DNA of 32,707 nt from Cyclobacteriaceae bacterium (GTDB lineage Bacteria > Bacteroidota > Bacteroidia > Cytophagales > Cyclobacteriaceae). The position numbers and the translations under genes were made by a program. The notes below the pieces were generated by a model. That model saw only the letters and a list, made by a program, of their open reading frames with translations, ran no database searches and was not told where the DNA came from. Location of the stretch: assembly GCA_947457095.1 (NCBI GenBank), contig CANGUK010000013.1, forward strand, positions 1 to 32,707. The letters run 5' to 3'. Of the stretch, positions 25,568 to 32,707 are shown piece after piece; within the stretch, counting starts at the first letter, position 1, and each line of letters opens with the position of its first letter.

Positions 25568-26865
25568 TTGTATTTTTTAGTAGTGGCTAGCGAAAGTTTG
25601 TCCACGGAAGGGCCTTTGCATTGCTGAAAAGGGCTAGAATCGCTAAAGGAGTCGATGTTGTCCTCGCCTTCCATGAGGTAGAAGCGCGTAAAGCGAAGGG
25701 ACTCTAGGTTTGGCTCTTGGATGCAGATTCGCATGGGGTTACTTTCAATGGAGGCGCTTACGGACTCATCCCAAATGCCGTCGTAGATGATGTCCTGGGT
25801 TTTTAGCCATCCATGGGCATTGTACAGGCTGACTAGTTGCCCTAGTTCCCGACTGAGGTCCGGTAGGTTAAAGAGAGATCCCCGGTCGTAGCTATTGTCG
25901 TGCAGGTGGATGTCTGAGGTGTAGGGAGACCAGTTGGGTGCTTCTGCTGGAAAGCCTGTCACCTGGTAACTAGCAATCGCTACCCCATAGGTTTTGTTGC
26001 GCAAGATGCGGTTGTTAAAAATCTCCACTTCTTTGGCGGCCAATAAGACAATGCCTGATCCAGGAGGGATCATCGTTACGGTATTGCCATTGGGGCCATC
26101 TCCAAGCGGTGTGGCAAAATTCTCGTGGTTGTTGTCCACAATGTCGTTGTCGTAAATTCGGGTTTGCCGACCATCTCCTTTAGGTAGACCTGGCAGGTTG
26201 AATACCAGTATACCTCCGGCATTGTCTCTGGCCGTATTTCCATAGACTTCGGCTCGGTCACAGTTTTCGATTTCTATTCCGGCCACATTGCCAAAGGCTA
26301 GAGAATTTTTGACTACAATGTCCTCGGATTGGCCTACATAGATGCCCGCATCTTTGGAATGGGAGGCAATGCAGCTATCGATGACCACGTTTTTGCATTG
26401 CACGGGATAGATGGCGTAGGTTCCATTTTTGGATTTATCGCCATGTGTCCAGGTGACGTTGATCTTACGAAAGGTGATCCCATCGGTATGCTGGGCTTTG
26501 ATGCCATCACCTGGAGCATCCTCAATGCTCAGTTCTTCAATAGTAATGTCCTTGCCTACGATTTTCACTCCTTCACCCCCAGATTTCAACTCCCGAAAAG
26601 AAAGCACTGTTTTGTCCATGCCTTCCCCTTGGATACGAATTGCGGTTTTGTTGTCTAGGATAAGTTGGGTTTTGAGTTCGTAAAATCCTTCAGGAATCCG
26701 GATGGTGCTGGAGTCTTCAGCTAGAATAAAGGCTTCTACCAAAGCTTCTACTTCTTCTGGCGTGGCACGACGCAAGGTGGAACTGTCAAAAGTCTGTTCG
26801 TCGGATTGTGAGCCGCAGCCAAAAATTAAGAAGGCAAAAGAAAAGAGAAGGAGGGATCGAATCAT
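25564..26865 (-). CDS. Parallel beta-helix repeat lipoprotein (TIGR03805-like)
   Basis: This 433-aa exported protein has a lipoprotein signal peptide ending in LIFGC (Cys17). From about residue 55 to 330 it shows right-handed parallel beta-helix repeats of the NosD/pectate-lyase type, visible as recurring V-x-I-x-x-N and G-I-x-x patterns such as DGITFRKINV, DAGIYVGQSEDIVV and AGIEIENCDRAEVYGN. The C-terminal 100 residues are not repeated. It matches the TIGR03805 family, known to occur in two-gene pairs with the diheme cytochrome family that follows here by an ATGA overlap. The role is unknown; beta-helix proteins commonly bind or cleave polysaccharides. No clear promoter was found upstream. 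Confidence 0.86.
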   Translation of the reverse strand: MIRSLLLFSFAFLIFGCGSQSDEQTFDSSTLRRATPEEVEALVEAFILAEDSSTIRIPEGFYELKTQLILDNKTAIRIQGEGMDKTVLSFRELKSGGEGVKIVGKDITIEELSIEDAPGDGIKAQHTDGITFRKINVTWTHGDKSKNGTYAIYPVQCKNVVIDSCIASHSKDAGIYVGQSEDIVVKNSLAFGNVAGIEIENCDRAEVYGNTARDNAGGILVFNLPGLPKGDGRQTRIYDNDIVDNNHENFATPLGDGPNGNTVTMIPPGSGIVLLAAKEVEIFNNRILRNKTYGVAIASYQVTGFPAEAPNWSPYTSDIHLHDNSYDRGSLFNLPDLSRELGQLVSLYNAHGWLKTQDIIYDGIWDESVSASIESNPMRICIQEPNLESLRFTRFYLMEGEDNIDSFSDSSPFQQCKGPSVDKLSLATTKKYK

Positions 26866-27153
26866 TTCGAGTGTGGGATGAATCGCATGGCCGTCATGGA
26901 GTGCTTACTTCACTGAAAATTCATTTCAGGAGTCTAATCCTCTTCAGACAAACCAAGGTTGATTTGGGTTTCTAGTTAAGGAAGGAAATTTGAGAAAAAT
27001 TGGGTGGGAATCCAAATGATAACCGCTAAGGCAATGAGTTGATGGATTAATTTTTCAGCGTGAATTTTTAATTTTCACAGAATAAAAATTCGCTCACTGC
27101 TAGAATTTTACATTTCTTGTTTTAGTTTTAAGAAACAATTTATCGCCCCAATT

Positions 27154-27726
27154 ATGAAAAAAGGTCTACTCTTACTAGCATTTTTAACTTTTGCAGCTGC
27201 GGCTCAAGCCCAAATAGGTGTTCGTGCCGGTATTGGCTCCTCAAACTTCTCCAATGGAGATGTTCAACGTGGTTTTAACTCCTTGATCAGACCTCACTTT
27301 GGCGTCTACTATGGGATGGAGGCAACCGAAAAGTTAACGGTAGAGCCAGGTTTGTTTTTTGCAGGGAAAGGGATGAGCACCATAAGCAATACCACTAAAA
27401 AAGAATTCGATGAGAGTTTGAGTTACTTGGATATTCCTGTTTTGGCACGATATGCCATTACTCCTGCAATTAATGTATTTGCGGGACCTCAAGCAGGATT
27501 TTTGCTTGCGAGATCGTATACCACAGTAGACGAAAAAATTACCGACACCGCGCCTGTTGGAGGCTATGAAATTGGAGGTGTTTTTGGTGTGGGCTACAAA
27601 TTGACCTCTGGAGTCAACTTCCAAGCGAGCTATGATTTTGGGATTGTACCTTTCAAATACTTTCAAGCTGACGTAAACAACACCGTTTTGAAACTATCCA
27701 TAGGGTATACAATCCCGTCAAAATAA
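27154..27726 (+). CDS. Outer-membrane beta-barrel protein (porin family, PF13568-like)
   Basis: This 190-aa protein has a signal peptide cleaved after AQA (residue 19) and then alternating hydrophobic strands with a final aromatic-containing strand, typical of small eight-stranded outer-membrane barrels of Bacteroidota (PorT/OMP_b-brl_2). Examples are VGVRAGIG-like openings, FGVYYGMEAT, LDIPVLARYAI and FQASYDFGIVPF. Its role is unknown; such proteins are usually structural or passive pores. It stands alone, preceded by 288 bases without a gene and convergent with ruvC. Confidence 0.86.
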   Translation: MKKGLLLLAFLTFAAAAQAQIGVRAGIGSSNFSNGDVQRGFNSLIRPHFGVYYGMEATEKLTVEPGLFFAGKGMSTISNTTKKEFDESLSYLDIPVLARYAITPAINVFAGPQAGFLLARSYTTVDEKITDTAPVGGYEIGGVFGVGYKLTSGVNFQASYDFGIVPFKYFQADVNNTVLKLSIGYTIPSK

Positions 27727-27771
27727 TCTGTCGATAGGATATACTACCCTGTCCAAAATTGAATAAAGGGA

Positions 27772-28347
27772 TTATTTCTTTAGTCGGCTGGGATTATCTT
27801 CAATGAAGGACTTCCAGCCTTCATTTCTTCCACGAGTTTGCATCCTCCCTTCGTGAAAGTGGTGACAAAGTGCTACTGCTAATGCATCCGTAGCATCTAG
27901 AAGTTTGGGCAGTTCTTCAATCCCAAGCAAAGTTTGGAGCATGGCAGCCACTTGTTCCTTTGACGCATTCCCATTTCCCGTTACGGACTGCTTTACTTTC
28001 TTTGGGGAGTATTCAGTAATGGGTATTTCTTTGGAGAGTGCGGCAGCCATGGCTACGCCCTGAGCACGACCCAGCTTGAGCATGGATTGAACGTTTACTC
28101 CAAAAAATGGGGCTTCTAAGGCAACGGAGTCAGGAGCAAACTCATCCAAAATGCCAGTGATTCGTTCAAAAATCTTCTTTAACTTCAATTCGTGGGTCTC
28201 GTATTTTTTTAAGTGAATGACCCCGTACTGCAAGATTTTGTATTTTTTTCCCTCTGTCAAAATCAAGCCATAACCCATCACGGTTGTACCCGGGTCAATG
28301 CCTAAAATGATTTTTTCTGTTGGGAGTTTCTTTTCAGTGGCTTTCAC
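27772..28347 (-). CDS. ruvC: Crossover junction endodeoxyribonuclease RuvC
   Basis: RuvC cuts Holliday junctions in the RuvABC recombination pathway. The RNase H-like fold shows all four acidic catalytic residues: Asp18 in GIDPGT, Glu78 in ALEAPFF, and Asp151 and Asp154 in DATDALAVALCHH. These match Asp7, Glu66, Asp138 and Asp141 of E. coli. The length is 191 aa with an extra N-terminal decapeptide. The start is GTG at 28347; no ATG precedes the conserved first strand. It is a single gene, with ruvA and ruvB not nearby. No strong terminator lies between it and the convergent barrel gene. Confidence 0.95.
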   Translation of the reverse strand: MKATEKKLPTEKIILGIDPGTTVMGYGLILTEGKKYKILQYGVIHLKKYETHELKLKKIFERITGILDEFAPDSVALEAPFFGVNVQSMLKLGRAQGVAMAAALSKEIPITEYSPKKVKQSVTGNGNASKEQVAAMLQTLLGIEELPKLLDATDALAVALCHHFHEGRMQTRGRNEGWKSFIEDNPSRLKK

Positions 28348-28497
28348 GAACCCAAGTTACAAGAAATTAGGAGGAATTTCATGCCACAAGTGCGTGATGA
28401 AATGGATAAGGAGCAAGTAGTGGAATCGTGTACCTAAGGGATTTCCTGCCTGCATTTACAAGAAGATTACTTAATTTTAGGAACTAGCACAGGAATT

Positions 28498-28749
28498 ATG
28501 AGTGACGAAGAATTTGATTTATTGGACGAATTGTATTTTGTTCAGCCTTATGCGTTCCTTCAAGAAACTTTGGGCTGGGAGGATAAGAAACTATTAGCCA
28601 CCCTCGTTCTACTCCTAGAAAAGGGTTGGATCAAATGTTTTACCGAGCCAGATCAAGAATGCTTTGAAGCTATCAATCTTCAGGAAGTAGGGAAGGGACT
28701 TCTTTATTTAGCCACAAAAAAGGGATTAATGGCCCACACTACACTCTAA
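28498..28749 (+). CDS. Small conserved hypothetical protein upstream of a SpoIIE phosphatase
   Basis: I do not recognise this 83-aa acidic protein. It has no signal peptide and no membrane helix. Its pattern of helices with LLATLVLLLEKGWIKCF (about residues 33-49) resembles a small winged-helix or helix-turn-helix fold, which is only a visual impression. The stop is one base before the GTG of the phosphatase gene, so the two are very probably cotranscribed. It could be a partner or sensor for the phosphatase. TAATTTTA (28472-28479), 19 bases before the ATG, is one mismatch from a -7 box. Confidence 0.7.
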   Translation: MSDEEFDLLDELYFVQPYAFLQETLGWEDKKLLATLVLLLEKGWIKCFTEPDQECFEAINLQEVGKGLLYLATKKGLMAHTTL

Positions 28750-28750
28750 G

Positions 28751-29968
28751 GTGCAATCGGAAACCTACAAATACCAACGGAAAGAATTGGAGTTGAAGGC
28801 CTTGTTGGAAATCACACAGGCCATCAATGAAAACCAATCGGAAGAGGTATTGCTCACCATCTTCAAGTTTACCTGTTTGGTGCATTTGGAAATCAAGTCC
28901 CTTATCCTGTATGTGGCTAAAGAAGAGGACTTTGAGCAACGGATTGTTCATGGAGTGAAGTCAAAAACTCCGCTTTTTCTTTCACAGGAATCAATTAAAG
29001 AGGATAAAAAGACGGGAAGCCTATCCATCCAATTGGCAGAAGGCTATTCCTTTGGGGAACTCGAAACCTACCTGCCAGTTTATCACAAGGATAAGCTTCT
29101 GGCGATTTTGTTTTTGAAGCGTAAAAACAAGGAGCTAGAAATAGATCTGGACTTTACCCAGGCCCTTGCCAATATCCTAGTAGTGGCCTTGGAAAATAAG
29201 CGTTTTGCTAGAAGGCAACTTGAGCAAGAGGTCATGAAACGAGAGATGGAGATTGCCTCTCAGGTGCAGCAATTGTTATTCCCTGCAACTTTACCCGATA
29301 CAGAACAGCTCAAGGCGGAAGTGACCTATGTGCCGCACAGCCGCGTAGGAGGTGATTATTACGATTTGATAGCGAGCGGGGAAGAGAAAGTCTACTTCTG
29401 TATTGCGGATGTATCCGGAAAAGGAATGGCTGCTGCCTTGTTGATGTCCAATTTCCAAGCCGCCCTACGCACCTTGTTGCGAAGCAATGCGGATCTGGAG
29501 ACCTTGATCCATCAACTTAATTTCACGCTCTTTGACTTAACCAAAGGAGAGCGATTCATTACTTTTTTTCTGGGAGAATACGAGTTTGCAAGTGGCAACC
29601 TTCGCTACGTGAATGCTGGGCATAATCCCCCAGTGCTCTGCAGTTCAGAAGCCGAGGCAACCGAATTCTTGGAAGCAGGAACCACCATCTTGGGCGCTTT
29701 TGAAGCCTTACCTTTTTTAGAAGTGGGCAAGCGAGAAGGATTGAAGGGATTTACTCTTCATTTGTTCACCGATGGTTTGACCGAGGCTATGAATCCCGAG
29801 GAGGAAGAGTATGGGGAGCAACGCTTCAAGGAGTTGGCGGAGAAAAATAAGGAACGAAATCCTGCTGAATTTCATCAAGAATTCCGTTTGGAGATCGATC
29901 GATTTTCTAAAAAAGTGCCTTTCCATGATGATTTAACGCTATTGAGCCTTCGATTTTCAAAAGTATGA
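28751..29968 (+). CDS. PP2C-type serine/threonine phosphatase with GAF-like sensor (SpoIIE/RsbU family)
   Basis: This 405-aa cytoplasmic protein has an N-terminal GAF-like sensory domain (about residues 15-150), a coiled linker (155-172), and a SpoIIE/PPM phosphatase domain to the end. Metal-binding motifs are RVGGDYYD (198-205, Asp202), ADVSGKG (Asp220), NAGHNPP (288-294), FTDGLTEA (Asp341) and HDDLTLL near the C-terminus, all intact. Family members remove phosphate from STAS-domain or similar regulators in partner-switching pathways. No STAS or anti-sigma gene is adjacent. The start is GTG, one base after the preceding stop. The next gene overlaps by 4 bases (ATGA). Confidence 0.92.
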   Translation: MQSETYKYQRKELELKALLEITQAINENQSEEVLLTIFKFTCLVHLEIKSLILYVAKEEDFEQRIVHGVKSKTPLFLSQESIKEDKKTGSLSIQLAEGYSFGELETYLPVYHKDKLLAILFLKRKNKELEIDLDFTQALANILVVALENKRFARRQLEQEVMKREMEIASQVQQLLFPATLPDTEQLKAEVTYVPHSRVGGDYYDLIASGEEKVYFCIADVSGKGMAAALLMSNFQAALRTLLRSNADLETLIHQLNFTLFDLTKGERFITFFLGEYEFASGNLRYVNAGHNPPVLCSSEAEATEFLEAGTTILGAFEALPFLEVGKREGLKGFTLHLFTDGLTEAMNPEEEEYGEQRFKELAEKNKERNPAEFHQEFRLEIDRFSKKVPFHDDLTLLSLRFSKV

Positions 29969-30597
29969 GTCTGGTTCAACTTCCTTATGGCTTGAACTTA
30001 CTGTATCCCAACCGCCTTTGGAAGGGGTCGGAACTCGAGCGTAAGGTCTCCCTTACTTTTGATGATGGTCCTGTACCCGGAGTGACGGATTGGGTTTTGG
30101 GCGAATTAGCAAAGCGTGGTTTTAGCGCTACATTTTTTATGGTTGGCGATAATGTGCGGAAACATCCTTTCCTAGCCCAGGAGGTGTTAGCCGCTGGTCA
30201 TCAGGTAGGAAATCATACGTATCACCATCTTTCTGGGTGGAAGACCAAGACGGCCACCTATTTGGAAGATGTGGCTGCCTGTGATGCGGTTTTGGAGGAC
30301 ACCTTGGGGATAAAAACTAGTTTGTTTCGGCCACCCTATGGTTGGATAAAACCGCTCCAAGCGCGTGCAGTGGCGAAGAACAAAAAAATAGTCATGTGGA
30401 GCCTTCTTAGTTATGATTTCAATTCGAGTTTAGCGCCAACGGAAATAGTGCAAGTTTGTACTTCTCGAACTACCTCTGGAACAATCATCGTCTTTCACGA
30501 TCAGGAAAAAACCAAAGAGCAACTCAAGAAGGTGTTGCCGAGATACCTGGATTTTTTGGTAGGAGAAGGGTTTACCACGCAGCTTCTCCTAAGCTAA
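29965..30597 (+). CDS. Polysaccharide deacetylase (NodB homology domain)
   Basis: This 210-aa enzyme is a minimal CE4 deacetylase, expected to remove N- or O-acetyl groups from a glycan. Motif 1 TFDDGP is at residues 31-36 (Asp33, Asp34), the metal-binding HTYHH motif at 84-88 (His84, His88), RPPYG at 122-126, and the final FHD at 177-179 with His178. No signal peptide or membrane anchor is seen, which is odd for an envelope glycan enzyme and leaves its location open. The ATG overlaps the phosphatase stop by 4 bases, so expression is coupled to it. Confidence 0.92.
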   Translation: MSLVQLPYGLNLLYPNRLWKGSELERKVSLTFDDGPVPGVTDWVLGELAKRGFSATFFMVGDNVRKHPFLAQEVLAAGHQVGNHTYHHLSGWKTKTATYLEDVAACDAVLEDTLGIKTSLFRPPYGWIKPLQARAVAKNKKIVMWSLLSYDFNSSLAPTEIVQVCTSRTTSGTIIVFHDQEKTKEQLKKVLPRYLDFLVGEGFTTQLLLS

Positions 30598-30670
30598 AGC
30601 CCAACTTGAAATTTGTTTACTAATTTTTAATGCAAAGTGTGTTCTCCAGGGGATTGCATGGATACTTTCT

Positions 30671-30678
30671 TATTTTTG
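30671..30678 (+). promoter_or_regulatory. Possible -7 promoter box of the tatD-ansA pair
   Basis: TATTTTTG exactly matches TAnnTTTG, 35-42 bases before the ATG. The nearest upstream TTG (30654-30656) is only 14 bases away, shorter than the usual spacing, so the call is tentative. Confidence 0.4.
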
Positions 30679-30712
30679 GGGAAGCAATTCACTAGAACCT
30701 TTTTCTTGTTTC

Positions 30713-31489
30713 ATGTCCTTGATCGATACCCATGCCCACATTTATTCCAGCAAGTTTGATTCGGATCGGGATCTGGTAATTGACGAAATTCGTGCGGCAG
30801 GGATTACAAAGGTGTTTATGCCCAATGTGGATGTCCATACCATTGATGCCATGTTGGACTGTGAGCGTCGCTATGAAGACCTCTGTGTGCCCATGATGGG
30901 CCTGCATCCTTGCGATGTAGGGGATGACTTTGAAGCCCAGCTTCAAGTGATGGAGAATTGGCTCAATACACGTCCATTTGCTGCCGTAGGAGAGATTGGA
31001 ACAGACCTGTATTGGGATAAGACCAACTTGGACCGTCAACTGGCTGCACTGGAGATTCAGGTGGGTTGGGCCAAGGAGCGCAACTTGCCTATCGTATTGC
31101 ACTGTAGGGAGTCCATAGACTTGACCATTGATTTTATTGAAAAACTACACGATGGCAAGCTGAGAGGAATATTTCATTGCTTTACGGGGACCCTTGACCA
31201 AGCAAAACGAATTACGGAGATGGGGTTTTTGCTAGGAATTGGTGGAGTAGTTACCTTTAAAAATGGAGGTTTGGATCAAGTGATTCCGTATATTGGTCTT
31301 GAGCATTTGGTGTTGGAAACAGACGCCCCTTATTTGGCACCTGTTCCCAATCGTGGCAAACGGAACTCACCCGCCTATCTTCCGTATGTGGCGGAGCGAG
31401 TAGGAGACCTCCTTCAAGTACCTGCAGCTGTGGTGGCTGAAGCCACTAGTGCACAAGCACTTCAACTGTTTACAAAGATTGAAAAATGA
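30713..31489 (+). CDS. TatD family metal-dependent hydrolase (putative 3'-5' DNase)
   Basis: This 258-aa TIM-barrel metalloenzyme belongs to the TatD family, whose studied members are 3'-5' exonucleases on DNA or RNA. Metal ligands are present: His7 and His9 (DTHAH), Glu94 (GEIG), His130 (LHCRES), His155 (FHCFTG) and Asp204 (ETDAPYLAP). The family motif GEIGLD reads GEIGTD here, which does not alter a ligand. The next gene begins inside its stop codon (ATGA), so the two form an operon. Confidence 0.94.
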   Translation: MSLIDTHAHIYSSKFDSDRDLVIDEIRAAGITKVFMPNVDVHTIDAMLDCERRYEDLCVPMMGLHPCDVGDDFEAQLQVMENWLNTRPFAAVGEIGTDLYWDKTNLDRQLAALEIQVGWAKERNLPIVLHCRESIDLTIDFIEKLHDGKLRGIFHCFTGTLDQAKRITEMGFLLGIGGVVTFKNGGLDQVIPYIGLEHLVLETDAPYLAPVPNRGKRNSPAYLPYVAERVGDLLQVPAAVVAEATSAQALQLFTKIEK

Positions 31490-32553
31490 ATTATAAGATC
31501 GTTCGTCTCAATACCGGAATCAAAACAAGTAAGGCTTCCTCAGTCCTGATCATCTATACAGGGGGAACCTTGGGGATGTCTTACGACGAATCCGGTGCAT
31601 TGGTACCCTTCAATTTTGGGCAGATTTTGGAAAAGATTCCCATCCTTTCCAACATGAATATTGCGATCACGGTGATTTCCTTTCCCGAGCCCATTGATTC
31701 GTCCAACGTGACCATGAGTCATTGGGTAGACATGGCCTACATCATCACTGAAAATTACGACAGCTACGATGGCTTCGTGGTTCTACATGGTACCGATACC
31801 ATGGCCTACTCTGCCTCCATGCTGAGTTACATGCTAGAGGGCTTGAATAAGCCTGTAATTTTTACTGGAGCGCAACTTCCCATCTCGGCCATGCGTTCTG
31901 ATGCACGGGAAAACCTGATGACCTCTTTGGAGATTGCAACAGCCAAGTCCAAGGGGAAACCTATAGTTCCTGAAGTTTGCATTTTCTTCAACCACATGCT
32001 GCTGCGTGGCAACCGCTCCAAAAAGGTGCAGAGTGTCCATTTTGATGCTTTTGAGTCGGAGAATTACCCCATTTTGGCAGAGGCAGGCATCGTGATCGAT
32101 TACAATACCACAGCGATCCGATCCTATGAGGCCAATCAAAAGTTGGTCAACCGCAACAATCTGGATAATGGAGTGATGATTGTGAAGCTCTTCCCAGGAA
32201 TTACCGCCAAGATTTTGGATGCCTGCTTTGCCATTCCTGGCCTTCGAGGTGTAGTCTTAGAAACTTATGGTTCTGGCAATAGCCCATCCTTGGATTGGTT
32301 TATGAAATCGCTAGAGGGAGCCATCAAGCGAGGGCTGATCCTTTTGAATGTGTCTCAATGCAACGGGGGGCGTGTGATTCAAGGGCGCTACGAAACGAGT
32401 AAGGAGTTGCTTGCGGTAGGGGTAGTGAGTGGAGCTGACATGACTACCGAAGCAGCTGTTACCAAGTTGATGTTCTTGCTGGGGCAGAAGTTGAGCCGAG
32501 AAGAAATTTGCATGCAGCTCACGCAGTCGATTGCTGGCGAGATCAGCACCTAA
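31486..32553 (+). CDS. ansA: L-asparaginase, type I (cytoplasmic)
   Basis: This enzyme hydrolyses asparagine to aspartate and ammonia. The catalytic residues are Thr28 in YTGGTLGM, Thr103 and Asp104 in HGTDTMAYS, and probably Lys180 in LRGNRSKK. There is no signal peptide, which fits the low-affinity cytoplasmic type I. The length of 355 aa is close to E. coli AnsA (338 aa), with about 15 extra residues ahead of the first strand. It is coupled to the TatD gene by an ATGA overlap. An 11-base inverted repeat lies 28 bases after its stop. Confidence 0.95.
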   Translation: MNYKIVRLNTGIKTSKASSVLIIYTGGTLGMSYDESGALVPFNFGQILEKIPILSNMNIAITVISFPEPIDSSNVTMSHWVDMAYIITENYDSYDGFVVLHGTDTMAYSASMLSYMLEGLNKPVIFTGAQLPISAMRSDARENLMTSLEIATAKSKGKPIVPEVCIFFNHMLLRGNRSKKVQSVHFDAFESENYPILAEAGIVIDYNTTAIRSYEANQKLVNRNNLDNGVMIVKLFPGITAKILDACFAIPGLRGVVLETYGSGNSPSLDWFMKSLEGAIKRGLILLNVSQCNGGRVIQGRYETSKELLAVGVVSGADMTTEAAVTKLMFLLGQKLSREEICMQLTQSIAGEIST

Positions 32554-32576
32554 TTTTCGTTTATTTCAGAAAGTGG

Positions 32577-32608
32577 TTTGGAATCGGCGTGAATAATTTT
32601 TTTCTTTG
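32577..32608 (+). promoter_or_regulatory. Predicted promoter of tRNA-Ser
   Basis: TTTG (32577-32580) is followed after 20 bases by TTTCTTTG (32601-32608), one mismatch from TAnnTTTG. It ends 34 bases before the tRNA gene, a usual distance. The -7 box lies in the loop of the dyad described separately. Confidence 0.5.
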
Positions 32609-32619
32609 CACTCCGATTC
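32581..32619. repeat. 11-base inverted repeat between ansA and tRNA-Ser
   Basis: GAATCGGCGTG (32581-32591) and CACTCCGATTC (32609-32619) pair at 10 of 11 positions around a 17-base T-rich loop. It may act as a terminator stem for ansA, although no T-run follows it, or as an operator over the tRNA promoter. Confidence 0.6.
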
Positions 32620-32642
32620 GGCTACCGCGCTAAACCACAAAC

Positions 32643-32707
32643 AGAGACGTGTCCGAGTGGTTGAACGAGCACGCCTGGAAAGTGTGTATACTCCAAAAGG
32701 GTATCGA
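32643..32707 (+). tRNA. tRNA-Ser (anticodon GGA), 3' end cut by the window
   Basis: The acceptor 5' strand AGAGACG is followed by TG, a D-arm with GAGTGGTTGAA, and an anticodon arm CACGC-CTGGAAA-GTGTG. Its loop puts GGA at 32677-32679, which reads UCC and UCU serine codons. A long variable arm (ATACTC/GGGTAT) follows, as expected of tRNA-Ser. The T-arm, 3' acceptor strand and CCA lie beyond the window. The sequence closely resembles E. coli tRNA-Ser(GGA) through the anticodon arm. Confidence 0.92.

Noticed and set aside
26866-27153. 288-base gap before the beta-barrel gene as a site for a small RNA or promoter
   Set aside because: Only near-matches to the -7 box (TAGTTTTA at 27123-27130) were found, without a -33 element, and there is no clear hairpin with a T-run.
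32643-32707. tRNA-Ser as an attachment site for an integrated element
   Set aside because: tRNA 3' ends often host att sites, but the 3' end is outside the window and no integrase or direct repeat is visible.
1-32707. CRISPR array, insertion sequence, prophage or defence island
   Set aside because: No regularly spaced repeats, transposase, integrase, phage or restriction genes were seen; the gene content is ordinary chromosomal.

Overview
The window is a gene-dense, housekeeping-rich stretch of a Bacteroidota chromosome, most likely from the Cytophagales (Cyclobacteriaceae / Algoriphagus-like). This assignment is an inference. It rests on a secreted protein with a type IX secretion (T9SS) type B sorting domain, a five-helix b558-type succinate dehydrogenase, a general lack of Shine-Dalgarno sequences, several TTG/GTG starts, and promoters fitting the Bacteroidota pattern TTG-N~20-TAnnTTTG. 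No mobile element, CRISPR array, prophage or rRNA gene was seen.

Layout. 1-3590: phoH, a GNAT acetyltransferase and a short comEC. 3681-7188: a tightly packed operon of recQ, an unknown 198-aa protein, a Nudix hydrolase and a hot-dog thioesterase, with starts overlapping or abutting stops. 7224-8908: a TPR lipoprotein overlapping a Sua5-type threonylcarbamoyl-AMP synthase. 9010-10209: pgk. 10285-14463: a secreted EEP-family phosphohydrolase (-), a flavin-reductase-like protein (+), sppA (-) and folK (+). 14497-17408: fabD (-), then a LysR regulator (-) divergent from an SbtA-like bicarbonate permease (+). 17405-20601: a DCC/DUF393 protein and a large T9SS cargo protein, overlapping on the minus strand. 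20920-24399: the sdhCAB operon behind the clearest promoter of the window. 24446-26865 (-): a two-gene lipoprotein pair, diheme cytochrome c plus parallel beta-helix protein, of unknown joint function. 27154-28347: an outer-membrane beta-barrel protein and ruvC. 28498-30597: a small unknown protein, a GAF/SpoIIE phosphatase and a NodB deacetylase as one compact unit. 30713-32553: a TatD-family nuclease and type I asparaginase. The window ends inside a tRNA-Ser(GGA).

Four convergent gene pairs are separated by perfect inverted-repeat terminators with A-tracts on one side and T-tracts on the other, several directly touching the opposing stop codon. The least understood parts are the cytochrome/beta-helix lipoprotein pair, the small protein-phosphatase-deacetylase cassette, the 198-aa protein behind recQ, and the LysR-SbtA divergon with an operator-like dyad. 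All motif positions were counted by eye; no database search was run.
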